Positions 48,813 through 57,554 of a stretch of DNA of 64,000 bases are shown piece by piece; within the stretch, counting starts at the first letter, position 1; every line of letters begins with the position of its first letter. The position numbers and the translations under genes were made by a program. Below the pieces are notes generated by a model, which worked only from the letters and a program-made list of their open reading frames with translations, made no database searches and had not been told where the DNA came from. Source of the stretch: Conexibacter sp. CPCC 205762 (lineage in GTDB: Bacteria > Actinomycetota > Thermoleophilia > Solirubrobacterales > Solirubrobacteraceae); the NCBI RefSeq assembly GCF_030646155.1, contig NZ_JAUTDN010000034.1:1-64000 (forward strand), read 5' to 3'.

Positions 48813-49523
48813 ATGGACATCACCGGAAGCACCGCCCTCGTCACCGGCGCCAACCGCGGCATCGGCCGCCACTTCACCCAGCAGCTGCTCGAACGCGGCG
48901 CCGCGAAGGTCTACGCGACCGCCCGCGACCCGCAGCAGATCGATCTGCCCGGCGTCGTGCCGCTGCGACTCGACGTGACCGATCCGGCGTCGGTCGCCGC
49001 CGCGGCAGCGGCGGCCTCCGACGTCACGCTGCTGATCAACAACGCCGGCGTCTCGACCGGCCAGAACCTCCTCGACGGCGACCTCGACCTGATCCGGCTG
49101 GAGCTGGAGACGAACTTCTGGGGCACGCTGACGATGGTCCGCGCCTTCGCCCCCGTGCTCGCCGCGGGCGGCGGCGGCGGCGCGATCGTCAACGTGCTGT
49201 CGCGGCTGTCCTGGCGCGCGATCGTCGGCGCCAACGCCTACGCCGCCGCGAAGGCCGCCGCCTGGAGCGCGACCAACGGCATCCGCCTGGAGCTGGCGGG
49301 CCAGGGCACGCAGGTCACCGGCCTGCTGCTGAGCGCCACCGACACCGACATGATGGCCGGCTGGGAGATCGACAAGAACGACCCCGCCGACGTCGTCCGC
49401 GCCACGCTCGACGGCGTCGAGGCCGGCGCGCTCGAAGTGATCGCCGACGACGACACCGCCGCCTCCAAGGCCGCCCTCAGCGCCGACGTCCGCGTCGCCT
49501 ATCCGGAGCTGGCGGGGGCGTAG
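48813..49523 (+). CDS. SDR family oxidoreductase
   Basis: 236 residues. TGSTALVTGANRGIGRHFTQQLLE with TGxxxGIG, NNAGVSTG, VLSRLSWRAIVGANAYAAAKAAAW with the catalytic Ser and YxxxK (YAAAK). The C-terminal DTDMMAGWEIDKNDPADV belongs to a common subgroup of unknown substrate. Likely target of the divergent AraC-type regulator. Confidence 0.92.
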   Translation: MDITGSTALVTGANRGIGRHFTQQLLERGAAKVYATARDPQQIDLPGVVPLRLDVTDPASVAAAAAAASDVTLLINNAGVSTGQNLLDGDLDLIRLELETNFWGTLTMVRAFAPVLAAGGGGGAIVNVLSRLSWRAIVGANAYAAAKAAAWSATNGIRLELAGQGTQVTGLLLSATDTDMMAGWEIDKNDPADVVRATLDGVEAGALEVIADDDTAASKAALSADVRVAYPELAGA

Positions 49524-49563
49524 GATCGGCGCCGCGGCACCAGTCGGATCTGCCAAGAAGAAA

Positions 49564-49599
49564 CCCCGGCCGCTTGCCGCGAGGGCAGCTGCGCCGGGG
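49564..49599 (+). ncRNA. Structured RNA candidate upstream of the Abi-like gene
   Basis: CCCCGGC (49564-49570) pairs with GCCGGGG (49593-49599) and inside it TGCC (49575-49578) pairs with GGCA (49584-49587) around a GCGA-type loop. It lies 32 bases before the Abi-like start and 41 past the SDR stop, so it could also just be the SDR terminator, although no T-run follows. Confidence 0.3.
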
Positions 49600-49630
49600 A
49601 CTATGCGGATGAGTATAACCTCGCCCGGCA

Positions 49631-50383
49631 ATGGTCTCCAACCTGGAGAACTGGGTGGACATCACGCATGTGGTCCCGGAGCCGCGACTGCGCCCGTACC
49701 GGCAGGTCGCGGGCGCCGACGCCCAGCGGCTCGAAGGGTTCTATCTCTGGTGCCAGAGCCTCGCGTCGTCGTTGTTCAACGACATCGCGGCGCTCGAGGT
49801 CGCAATGCGCTCGGCAATGGCTCGCGAGCTGTGCAGCGCATTTGGAACGAGCTGGTACGAGTCGTACGAGCTGTTCGACGACGATGCGATGAGAAGTCTC
49901 GCGTCCGCGTGGAGACAGAACGGGCTGGAAAGACTCCGCGCACGGGGAGACGTCGAGCCAGCTGTCATCGAGGGCAAGCTCGTCGCCGGTCTGATGTTCG
50001 GCTTCTGGGTGCAGATTCTCGGAAGAGGGTCGCACGCCGGTCGTCATCCGTTCCGCCAGCGCCGCATCTACGACACGCTGCTGTGGAGACCGGCGTTGTC
50101 GAAGGCCTTCCCGTTCGCGTCCTCCCGCAGCGACACGCAGAGGGCGGCGCAGGTCGTGCGCGCCGCACGCAACCGGATCGCCCATCACGAGCACATCGCG
50201 TGGGGCATCCCGCTCGCTGGCCAGGGGCTCCGGCTCAGCGTCACCGAGGTGCACAAGACGATGCTGTCGCTCGCGGGTTCGATCAGCCCAGAGACACGAC
50301 TTTGGATCGAGCGGCGCAGCTCTGTCGCAGATGTCCTTCTGCGCTGTCCGGAGAATCCGCGCCTTCTCCAGCTGCGTGACTGA
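49631..50383 (+). CDS. Abi_2-like abortive infection protein (HEPN RNase-type)
   Basis: 250 residues. AQRLEGFYLWCQSLASSLFNDIAALEVAMRSAMARELC near the start and QVVRAARNRIAHHEHIAWG (about residues 176-194) with the RNxxAHHE form of the HEPN R-x4-6-H motif place it in the Abi-like (PF07751) group. HEPN proteins act as RNases in toxin-antitoxin and phage defence. No antitoxin protein gene is adjacent. AAG/GAA-containing codons and lower GC than neighbours suggest transfer. Confidence 0.72.
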   Translation: MVSNLENWVDITHVVPEPRLRPYRQVAGADAQRLEGFYLWCQSLASSLFNDIAALEVAMRSAMARELCSAFGTSWYESYELFDDDAMRSLASAWRQNGLERLRARGDVEPAVIEGKLVAGLMFGFWVQILGRGSHAGRHPFRQRRIYDTLLWRPALSKAFPFASSRSDTQRAAQVVRAARNRIAHHEHIAWGIPLAGQGLRLSVTEVHKTMLSLAGSISPETRLWIERRSSVADVLLRCPENPRLLQLRD

Positions 50384-50440
50384 CGTCCGCGCGTGCGCTC
50401 GACAGCGGCGCGGCCGGGACGGGGCCGCGCCGCCGTCTGC

Positions 50441-51505
50441 TCAGACCGGGGCTGTGGGCGTGGGCGCGGGGACGCCGGGGGTGAAGCGGCCGTAGAGGGT
50501 CTCGAAGCCGGTCAGGTCGACGTGCTGGAGGAGCGCGTCGGTCGTCGCCTCGTAGTCGAGCGGGAGGCGCAGGGCCGGCTGGATGCCGCGGGTCAGGAAC
50601 GGCAGGTCGTGCTCGTTGGCGAAGCCCATCGCCCCGTGCAGCTGGTGGGCGACCTGCAGCACGCGCTTGGCCGCCTCCTGCATCTGCAGGCGCAGGCCGA
50701 GGCCGTCGGCGAGCGCGTCGGCGGGGGCCTCGTGCAGCCGCCACAGCGTGAACCGCAGCAGCTGCAGCGCGCCGCGGCAGGCGAGCGAGGCCTCGACGAC
50801 CTGGAACCGCAGCGCCTGGAACGAGCTCAGCGGGCGGCCGAACTGGCGCCGCTGGCTGGTGTGCTCGACCGTCAGCGCGACCGCGCTCTCCAGCGCGCCG
50901 ATCACATACGCCGCCTGCAGGTCGAGCTGGAGCGCGACGTCGGTGAGCGGGATCGCGTCGGTGGCGCCGCCTCCCGCGACCGTCACTGCCGCCGTGAAGC
51001 GCGACAGCTTGCCGTCGAGCGGGTCGCGGCTGACGATCGGCGCGGTGCGGCCGTCGAGCGCGACGACGCTGGCAACGCGATCGGCGTGGTCGACGATCAG
51101 CGGCGCGTCGGCGAGCGAGCCGACGACCGCGAACAGCTCGCCGTCGCGGCGGCTCAGCTGCTGCGCGAGTGGGAACGGCAGCGCGACCGCGCCCGCGGCG
51201 CGGCTCAGCTCGGCCGCCGCGAGCGCCTCCTCGACCGTGCCGCGCGGGTCGATCCCGTCGGCGTCGATCGCCGCCAGCAGCTCGCCGGCCGCGGCGACGG
51301 GGTCGGCCACGCCGGCCGCAGGGGCGCCGGCCGCCGCGTCGCCGGTCGCGGAGGCCGCGTCGCCGGACGCGGGAGCCGCGGGCGCGCCGTGGCCGCCCTC
51401 GCCCGTCTGCGCCGCGCGCGCCAGGGCGAAGCCGCCGCGGCGGCGGAGCATCTCGCTCGCGGCGCGGCCGAACTCGGCCACCTCAGGCGGCAGTTGGGGT
51501 TCCAT
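50441..51505 (-). CDS. Acyl-CoA dehydrogenase, small/non-catalytic subunit type
   Basis: 354 residues. The family's C-terminal helical domain is clear (VEHTSQRRQFGRPLSSFQALRFQVVEASLACRGALQLLRF; QVAHQLHGAMGFANEHDLPFLTRGIQPAL). The N-terminal and middle parts are poor: an Ala/Gly/Asp-rich insert (about 35-70, GDAASATGDAAAG) and no clear flavin motif. This pattern is typical of the beta partner in heteromeric acyl-CoA dehydrogenases, as in cholesterol side-chain degradation. Overlaps the end of the next (catalytic) gene by 23 bases. Confidence 0.85.
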   Translation of the reverse strand: MEPQLPPEVAEFGRAASEMLRRRGGFALARAAQTGEGGHGAPAAPASGDAASATGDAAAGAPAAGVADPVAAAGELLAAIDADGIDPRGTVEEALAAAELSRAAGAVALPFPLAQQLSRRDGELFAVVGSLADAPLIVDHADRVASVVALDGRTAPIVSRDPLDGKLSRFTAAVTVAGGGATDAIPLTDVALQLDLQAAYVIGALESAVALTVEHTSQRRQFGRPLSSFQALRFQVVEASLACRGALQLLRFTLWRLHEAPADALADGLGLRLQMQEAAKRVLQVAHQLHGAMGFANEHDLPFLTRGIQPALRLPLDYEATTDALLQHVDLTGFETLYGRFTPGVPAPTPTAPV

Positions 51506-52658
51506 CGTCTCCTCCGAAGATCGCCCGTGCCATCAGGATCGACATGACCTCCGAGGTCCCCGACGCGATCGTCGAGGCGAAGGCGTAGCGGTAGTGGTCC
51601 TCGACGGCGCCGTACAGCGGTGCGGCGGGGTGGCCGGTCGGCGCCAGCGCGCCGGCGCCGGCGCCCTCCATCAGCACCTCCCCCACCTCCTGGTCCAGCC
51701 GCGTCGTCGCCAGCCGCGCGGCGGCCGTGTCGGCGTCGTCGACGAGCTCGCGCGACTGCTCCTCGATCACCTGGTAGGCCAGCAGCCGCGCCACGCGCGC
51801 ATGCACCAGCGCCCGCACGTAACGGGCGCGCAGCGCCTGCGGCAGCTGCTCCCAGTCCGCACCGAGCGCCTCGCGATGGCGCACCAGCAGGCGGTCGCAG
51901 CGGGCGTAGCGGGCGATCCCGACGCGCTCGTGGGCGAGCATCTCGCGCACGATCCGCCAGCCCTGGTCGACCTCGCCGAGCACATCCCCTGGCTCGAGCA
52001 CGACGTCGGTCAGGAAGACCTCGTTGACATGGTGGGCGCCGAGCAGCGAGTCGATCGGCCGCACCTCGATCCCGGGCCGGTCCATCGGCAGCAGGAACAG
52101 CGTCAGCCCCTGCTGGCGCGGGCCGTCGCGGCCGGTGCGGGCGAGCAGCACGCAGACCTCGGCCATCTGCGCGTAGGAGGTCCAGATCTTCTGGCCGTCG
52201 ACGCGCCAGCCGTCGCCGTCGGGGCGCGCCTGGGTCTTGAGCGCGGCGAGGTCGGACCCCGCCTCCGGCTCGCTGAAGCCCTGGCACCAGACGACCTCGC
52301 CCTGCGCGATCCGCGGCAGGTAGCGCTCCTGCTGGGCCGGCGTGCCGAAGCGCATCAGCGCCGGGCCGACCCAGTTGAGGCCCATGTACTGCGGGCCGCG
52401 CGGCTCGTAGTGGGCCCACATCTCCTCGCGCACGACCGTCTGCTCCCAGACGCCGCCGCCCCCGCCGCCGTACTCGCGCGGCCAGGCGAGCGCGAGCAGG
52501 TGCTCCTCGCCGAGCACCCGGCAGAAGCGCTCGGTCAGCGCGAAGTCCTCCGGGTCGTCGGTGAAGGGCGAGAGGAAGTCGGCCGGGAGGTGCTCGGCGA
52601 TCAGCTCGCGCAGCCGCGTGCGAAGGCCGTCAGCTCTGTCCCCGAATGAGAAATCCAT
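51483..52658 (-). CDS. Acyl-CoA dehydrogenase, catalytic subunit type
   Basis: 391 residues. WCQGFSEPEAGSDLAALKTQARPDGDGWRVDGQKIWTSYAQMAEVCVLLART (about 118-170) is the flavin-binding region, TLFLLPMDRPGIEVRPI the middle beta domain, and the C-terminal EDHYRYAFASTIASGTSEVMSILMARAIFG ends with the usual GTSE motif. Start at 52658 follows an AT-rich promoter region (ATATAATCATATG). Dehydrogenates acyl-CoA at C2-C3 using FAD; probably with the downstream subunit. Confidence 0.93.
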   Translation of the reverse strand: MDFSFGDRADGLRTRLRELIAEHLPADFLSPFTDDPEDFALTERFCRVLGEEHLLALAWPREYGGGGGGVWEQTVVREEMWAHYEPRGPQYMGLNWVGPALMRFGTPAQQERYLPRIAQGEVVWCQGFSEPEAGSDLAALKTQARPDGDGWRVDGQKIWTSYAQMAEVCVLLARTGRDGPRQQGLTLFLLPMDRPGIEVRPIDSLLGAHHVNEVFLTDVVLEPGDVLGEVDQGWRIVREMLAHERVGIARYARCDRLLVRHREALGADWEQLPQALRARYVRALVHARVARLLAYQVIEEQSRELVDDADTAAARLATTRLDQEVGEVLMEGAGAGALAPTGHPAAPLYGAVEDHYRYAFASTIASGTSEVMSILMARAIFGGDDGTPTAA

Positions 52659-52740
52659 TTGTAGCTATATAATCATATGTAGGATTAAGTCGCAACTGCC
52701 GAGGCCTCCCCGTGCGGGGCGCGGACGGCAGCGGCGCAGG

Positions 52741-53862
52741 TCAGCGCGGCAGGCCGAGGATCCGCTCGCCGATGATGTTGCGCTGGATCTCGGAGGTGCC
52801 GCCGTAGAGGGTCGCGCCGAGCGCCTCGATCTCCCCCACCAGCAGCTCGCGGCTGACGCGGTCGGGCGCGTCGAGGCCGGCGGCGCGGCGGGCGAGCAGG
52901 AAGGCGCGCTGGGCGGTCTCGGTCGCGAACAGCTTCAGCAGCGGCGTCTCGCGATCGGCCCGGCCCGACAGGCGGCTGGCGAGCCCGCGCACGCCGGTCA
53001 GCCAGATCGCCTCGGCGTCGCAGCGGACCGCCGCGTACTCCAGCTCCAGCTCCGGTCGCGGCCGCTCCAGCAGCGCCGCGCGCGTCAGCTCGTTCGCCTC
53101 CTCGATCTCGACCAGGTTCATGATCCAGATCATGTCCCGCTCGTGGTTGAGCGAGTCCATCGCGACCTTCCAGCCGGCGTTCTCGGGCCCGATCAGGGCG
53201 CTCGCCGGCACGCGCACGTCGTCGAAGAAGACCTCGCAGAACTCCTCGTCCTGCGCGCCGATCTTCGCGATCGGCGCGACCGTGATGCCGGCCGTCTCCA
53301 TCGGCACGACGAACGCCGAGATCCCCTTGTGCGGCGGGCCGTCGGATGACGTGCGCGCGAACAGCAGGCAGTGCGACGAGTCGCGCGCGTGCGAGGTCCA
53401 GACCTTCTGGCCGTCGATTGTCCAATCGTCGCCGTCGCGGCGCGCGCGGGTGCGCATCGAGGCGAGGTCGGAGCCGGCCTGCGGCTCCGACATCCCCAGG
53501 CACCACCAGACGTCGCCGCGCGAGACGGCGCGCACGTGCGCGCGCTGCTCCTCGCTGCCGTAGGTGTTGAGCGCGTGGGCGACGACGCCCGGCCCCTGCA
53601 CGTTCGGCAGCTTCGGCGCGCGCATGCGGGCGAAGTCGAGCTTGATCCACAGCTCGGCCTCGGCGCCGGCGGCGTGCCCGCCCTCCCCCAGCGGCCACGA
53701 CGGCACGAGCCAGCCGGCGTCGTACGCGTCGCGCTGGTAGCGCGACCGCCAGGCGAGGTCGAGCCGCGGATCGGCCGTCGCGTTGGAGGCCAGCCAGCCC
53801 TCCAGCCACGCGACCGCCTCCGCGCGCAGCGCGGCGTCGGCGGCGCTCAGCTCCAGGTCCAT
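52741..53862 (-). CDS. Acyl-CoA dehydrogenase
   Basis: 373 residues from ATG 53862, with GGGAGGGATG before it; a start further upstream would be inside the SDR gene. KLDFARMRAPKLPNVQGPGVVAHALNTYGSEEQRAHV, WCLGMSEPQAGSDLASMRTRARRDGDDWTIDGQKVWTSHARDSSHC and the final ALGATLYGGTSEIQRNIIGERILGLPR are complete family signatures. Begins 2 bases after the SDR stop, so co-transcribed with it. Confidence 0.94.
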   Translation of the reverse strand: MDLELSAADAALRAEAVAWLEGWLASNATADPRLDLAWRSRYQRDAYDAGWLVPSWPLGEGGHAAGAEAELWIKLDFARMRAPKLPNVQGPGVVAHALNTYGSEEQRAHVRAVSRGDVWWCLGMSEPQAGSDLASMRTRARRDGDDWTIDGQKVWTSHARDSSHCLLFARTSSDGPPHKGISAFVVPMETAGITVAPIAKIGAQDEEFCEVFFDDVRVPASALIGPENAGWKVAMDSLNHERDMIWIMNLVEIEEANELTRAALLERPRPELELEYAAVRCDAEAIWLTGVRGLASRLSGRADRETPLLKLFATETAQRAFLLARRAAGLDAPDRVSRELLVGEIEALGATLYGGTSEIQRNIIGERILGLPR

Positions 53863-53863
53863 C

Positions 53864-54652
53864 TCATCCCTCCCGCATCCGCAGCCAGGCGAGCGAGCGC
53901 AGCCGCGCCCCGCCGTCGACCACCAACGACACGCCGTTGACGTAGCTCGCCGCCGGCGACAACAGGTACAGCGCCGCGTTGGCCGGATCCTCGGCGCGGC
54001 CGAGCCGGCCCATCGGGTTCTGCGGCCAGGCGTCGTCGACGCCCTCGGCCGCATGCGGCGAGGTGCGCGGCGTGACGGTCCAGTCGGGCAGGACCGCGTT
54101 GGCGCGGATCCCGCCCGGTCGCTCGGCCGCCTGCGCGCGCATGTAGCCGTCGATCGCGCTCTTGGCGACCGTGTACCACTCGACGCCGGCGCCGTAGAGC
54201 GGGCCCTGCACGGAGGAGAAGTAGACGACCGCGCGCTCCGGCGCGTCGACCGCCTCCAGCCACGTCTCGGTCGGCACGCGCATGCAGTCCAGCGCGGTCG
54301 TGACGCCGTCCGTGAAGCCGCTCCCGCCGAAGCTCGGCGGGCCGGCGACGGCCGCCAGCAGGCGCGCGGGGCCGAGCGCGGCGGTCGTGCGGCGCCAGGC
54401 GTCGGCGACCGCGTCGCGGTCGGCGGCGTCGACCTCCAGCGCGAGCGCGCGGCCGCCGCCCGCCTCGATCGCGGCGGCCGTCTCGGCCGCGGCGCCGCCG
54501 TCGAGGTCCCAGGCAGCGATGCTCAGGCCTGCGCCGGCGGCGCAGGTCGCGAGCGCGCGGCCGATCCCGCTGCCGGCGCCGGCGACGACGAGCGGCTCGC
54601 CGGCGTCGAAGCCGAGGAAGTCGCGGCTCGCCGGGGCCGCGGCGGCGCTCAC
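53864..54652 (-). CDS. SDR family oxidoreductase
   Basis: 262 residues. PLVVAGAGSGIGRALATCAAGAGLSIAAWDLDG (GxGxGIG, with AGAGSGIG) and YFSSVQGPLYGAGVEWYTVAKSAIDGYMRAQAAE with YxxxK (YTVAK) are intact; LPDWTVTPRTSPHAAEG and VNGVSLVVDGG finish the fold. Likely a hydroxyacyl-CoA dehydrogenase step. ATGA overlap with the acyl-CoA synthetase gene. Confidence 0.92.
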   Translation of the reverse strand: MSAAAAPASRDFLGFDAGEPLVVAGAGSGIGRALATCAAGAGLSIAAWDLDGGAAAETAAAIEAGGGRALALEVDAADRDAVADAWRRTTAALGPARLLAAVAGPPSFGGSGFTDGVTTALDCMRVPTETWLEAVDAPERAVVYFSSVQGPLYGAGVEWYTVAKSAIDGYMRAQAAERPGGIRANAVLPDWTVTPRTSPHAAEGVDDAWPQNPMGRLGRAEDPANAALYLLSPAASYVNGVSLVVDGGARLRSLAWLRMREG

Positions 54653-56286
54653 GCGCTCGCCCCCGTCAGCCGCTCCACCAGCTCGTGCTTCTTGACCTTG
54701 CCGAACGGCGTGATCGGCAGCGCGTCGATGCGGGTCCAGCCGGTCGGCGTCTTCTGCTTCGCCAGCCCCTGGCCCTGGACGAACTCGGCCAGCGCGTCAC
54801 TCGCGGGCAGCTCGGCGCCCTCGACCAGCACGACGAACGCGACCGGCACCTCGCCGTAGCGGGCATCCGGCACCGGCACGACCGCCGCCTGGCGCACGAC
54901 CGGATGGCGGCAGATCACGTCCTCCATCTCGCGCGCGGAGAACTTCTCCCCGCCGCGGTTGATGATGTCCTTGATCCGCCCCATGATCCGCAGGCAGCCG
55001 TCGCCGTCGACGGCGCCGATGTCGCCGGTCGAGAACCAGCCCTCGGCCGGGTCGAGCACGCCGTCGTTGTCGCCCTCGCCGATGTAGGCGAGCATCCGCT
55101 CCGGCCCGCGCACGCGGATCTCGCCGGGGACGCCCGGCGCCAGCACGCGGCCCTCCTCGTCGACGCAGCTGATCTCGGTGCCGGGCGCGACCGGCCCGTC
55201 GGTGTCGCGGCGGACCTCGATCGGCATGCCGCGATTGGGGATCGTCGCGCTCAGGTGCTCGGTCATGCCGTAGCAGCGGAAGGCGCCGACGCCGGCCGCC
55301 TCCGAGCGCTCGATCAGGCTCGGCGGCACCGCCGCGCCGCCGACCGAGTACTGGCGCAGGCAGCTCGTCTGCTCGCCGCGGCGCTCGTACTGGCTGACGA
55401 TCTCCTCCAGGAAGGTCGGCGTCCCCGACGACAGCACGCACTGCTCGCGCTCGATCAGCGGGACGGCCGCCTCGGGATCCCAGATGTCCATCAGCGCGAC
55501 CGAGGCGCCGGCGCTGAACGGCACCGTCAGGCCGACGGTCAGGCCGGTCAGGTGGGCGAGCGGCGCCGGCATGAAGGTGCGGTCCTGCCAGGCGAGGCCC
55601 CAGACGTCGCGCATCTGGCGCGTCTCGGCGACGAGGCCGCGATGGTCGACGACGACGCCCTTCGCGCCGGCGGTCGTGCCGCTCGTGTAGGCGACGACGC
55701 AGGGGTCGCCGGGGTCGATGCCGTGGGTCTGGGGCGCGGGCTTGGCGACCAGCAGGTCCGTGAGCGGCGTCCAGCGGCGGTCGCCGCCGCGCACGCCGAC
55801 GCGCAGCCGCGGCGCGTGGCCGAGCTCCTCCAGCACCGCGTCGAGCAGCTGCTGGTGGTCGGTGCGGCGGAATCTCGGCGGCGCGACGACGACCGCCGGC
55901 CGCAGGTCGCCGAAGATCTGCCGCAGCTCGTGCTCGCGGTAGATCATCAGCACCGGGTTGTTGACGGCGCCGACCCGCCAGCTCGCGAGCGCGACGACGA
56001 GCGCCTCCCACCAGTTCGGCACCTGCCACGAGACGACGTCGCCGCGGCCGACGCCGGCGGCTTGGAAGGCGCTCGCGAGCGCGGCCGCCTGCGCGACCAG
56101 CTCGCCGCAGGTGATCCGCCGCTCGCCGTCGACGACGGCGACGCGCTGCGGCGTCTGCTGGAGGCGCGCGAAGATCATCGGGCCGATCAGCGCGTCGGTG
56201 TGGTACCCGACACGACGCCACTCCTCCAGCAGCTCCTGCGGCTGGGCGTAGCGGGCGAAACGACTGGCTGTGAGACCGCTGTCCAT
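54649..56286 (-). CDS. Acyl-CoA synthetase (AMP-forming)
   Basis: 545 residues from the second ATG (56286), which has AGGAG at the better distance; the first ATG 56289 is also possible. VVAYTSGTTAGAKGVVVDHRG is the AMP-binding P-loop, FRCYGMTEHLSATIPNRG the adenylate motif, WFSTGDIGAVDGDGCLRIMGRIKDIINRGGEKFSAREME the hinge, and ITPFGKVKKHEL carries the C-terminal catalytic Lys. It activates a carboxylic acid with CoA, the first step of the pathway. Confidence 0.95.
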   Translation of the reverse strand: MDSGLTASRFARYAQPQELLEEWRRVGYHTDALIGPMIFARLQQTPQRVAVVDGERRITCGELVAQAAALASAFQAAGVGRGDVVSWQVPNWWEALVVALASWRVGAVNNPVLMIYREHELRQIFGDLRPAVVVAPPRFRRTDHQQLLDAVLEELGHAPRLRVGVRGGDRRWTPLTDLLVAKPAPQTHGIDPGDPCVVAYTSGTTAGAKGVVVDHRGLVAETRQMRDVWGLAWQDRTFMPAPLAHLTGLTVGLTVPFSAGASVALMDIWDPEAAVPLIEREQCVLSSGTPTFLEEIVSQYERRGEQTSCLRQYSVGGAAVPPSLIERSEAAGVGAFRCYGMTEHLSATIPNRGMPIEVRRDTDGPVAPGTEISCVDEEGRVLAPGVPGEIRVRGPERMLAYIGEGDNDGVLDPAEGWFSTGDIGAVDGDGCLRIMGRIKDIINRGGEKFSAREMEDVICRHPVVRQAAVVPVPDARYGEVPVAFVVLVEGAELPASDALAEFVQGQGLAKQKTPTGWTRIDALPITPFGKVKKHELVERLTGASA

Positions 56287-56294
56287 CATCTCTC

Positions 56295-57554
56295 CTACCG
56301 GGCTGCGCGTTCGAGGTGACGGGCGATCACCATGCGCTGGATCTGGTTGGTGCCTTCGAAGATCTGCATCACCTTCGCCTCGCGCATCAGCCGCTCGACG
56401 GGGAACTCGCGCGTGTAGCCGGCGCCGCCGAGCACCTGCACGGCGTCGGTCGTGACGCGCATCGCGGCGTCGGTGGCGGTGAGCTTGGCGATCGAGGCCT
56501 GGCGCGAGTACGGGAGCCTTTTGTCCCGCCGCCGCGCCGCTTCGAGCGTGGTGGCGCGGGCCGATTCGACCGCCGCCGCCATGTCGGCGAGCATGAACGC
56601 GAGGCCCTGGTGGCGGATGATCGGCTGGCCGAAGCTCTCGCGCTCCTGCGCGTACGCGACCGCGTGGTCGAGCGCCGCCTGCGCGACGCCGACGGCGACC
56701 GCGGCGATGCCGAGGCGGCCGCTGTCGAGCGCGGCGAGGGCGATGCCGAGGCCGTCGCCTTCCGCGCCGATGCGACGGTCTGCGCCGGTCGCGACGCCGT
56801 CGAAGTCGACGGTCGAGGTGCGCGAGCCGGTGAGGCCCATCTTGCGCTCGGGCGCCTGCGCGGAGAGGCCGTCCGCGTCGGCCGGGACGAGGAAGCAGGA
56901 GATGCCGCGCGTGCGATCGTCGCTGGTGCGCGCGAACAGCGTGTAGAAGTCCGCCTCGCCGCCGTGGGTGACCCAGGCCTTGGAGCCGTCGATGAGGTAG
57001 GGGGCGCGGCGGGCGTCGGCGCCGCGGGCGGCGTCGGCGCCGCGGGCGGCGTCGGCGTCGTGGGCGGCGTCGGCGTCGTGGGCGGCGTCGGCGTCGTGGG
57101 CGGCGTCGGCGTGCGTCGCGCGGCGGGCGCGGGCGCGCATCGCGGCGGGGTCGGAGCCGGCGTGCGCCTCCGACAGGCAGTAGGCGCCGAGCAGCTCGCC
57201 CCCGAGCAGCTCCGGCAGCCAGCGGGCGCGCTGCTCGTCGCTGCCGGCGGTCGCCAGCGGCAGGCACGACATCACGTGCACGCTTACCCCGACCGCGACG
57301 CTCGCCCACGCCGACGCCAGCTCCTCAAGCGCCTGCAGGTAGACCTCGTAGCGCTGCCCGCCGCCGCCCAGCTCCTCCGGATACGGCATTCCGAGCAGTC
57401 CGAGCCGCCCCAGTTCGCGAAACATGTCGCGCGGAAACTCCGCGTTCTCCTCCGCCTGCGCCGCGCGCGGCGCCAGCTCGGCCGTCGCGTAGTCGCGCAC
57501 CATCGCGAGGATCGCCTCGTCGTCGGGGCTGGAGAGCGTGCGCTCAGCCGGCAT
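56295..57554 (-). CDS. Acyl-CoA dehydrogenase with tandem-repeat insertion
   Basis: 419 residues from ATG 57554. LGAYCLSEAHAGSDPAAMRARARR and APYLIDGSKAWVTHGGEADFYTLFART are normally joined; here they are separated by repeats of ADAAHD/ADAARG-type residues (about 146-180), coded by a 18-base tandem repeat. The C-terminal DAVQVLGGAGYTREFPVERLMREAKVMQIFEGTNQIQRMVIARHL is intact. The insert lies in a surface loop of the middle domain, so activity may be kept. Confidence 0.93.
   Translation of the reverse strand: MPAERTLSSPDDEAILAMVRDYATAELAPRAAQAEENAEFPRDMFRELGRLGLLGMPYPEELGGGGQRYEVYLQALEELASAWASVAVGVSVHVMSCLPLATAGSDEQRARWLPELLGGELLGAYCLSEAHAGSDPAAMRARARRATHADAAHDADAAHDADAAHDADAARGADAARGADARRAPYLIDGSKAWVTHGGEADFYTLFARTSDDRTRGISCFLVPADADGLSAQAPERKMGLTGSRTSTVDFDGVATGADRRIGAEGDGLGIALAALDSGRLGIAAVAVGVAQAALDHAVAYAQERESFGQPIIRHQGLAFMLADMAAAVESARATTLEAARRRDKRLPYSRQASIAKLTATDAAMRVTTDAVQVLGGAGYTREFPVERLMREAKVMQIFEGTNQIQRMVIARHLERAAR
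57013..57112 (-). repeat. 18-bp tandem repeat inside an acyl-CoA dehydrogenase gene
   Basis: About five and a half copies of GCGTCGGCG(C/T)CG(C/T)GGGCG, starting at 57013, 57031, 57049, 57067, 57085 and a diverged one at 57103. It is a multiple of three, so reading frame is kept, adding six residues per copy. Copies 3-5 are identical, which points to recent expansion. Confidence 0.85.

Noticed and set aside
57000..57120. The tandem repeats as an assembly error
   Set aside because: Copies differ at their edges in an ordered way and keep frame; possible but not the simplest reading.
56290..57309. N-terminal extension of the acyl-CoA synthetase frame
   Set aside because: It would overlap the dehydrogenase gene; the AGGAG before 56286 and loss of family similarity upstream set the start.
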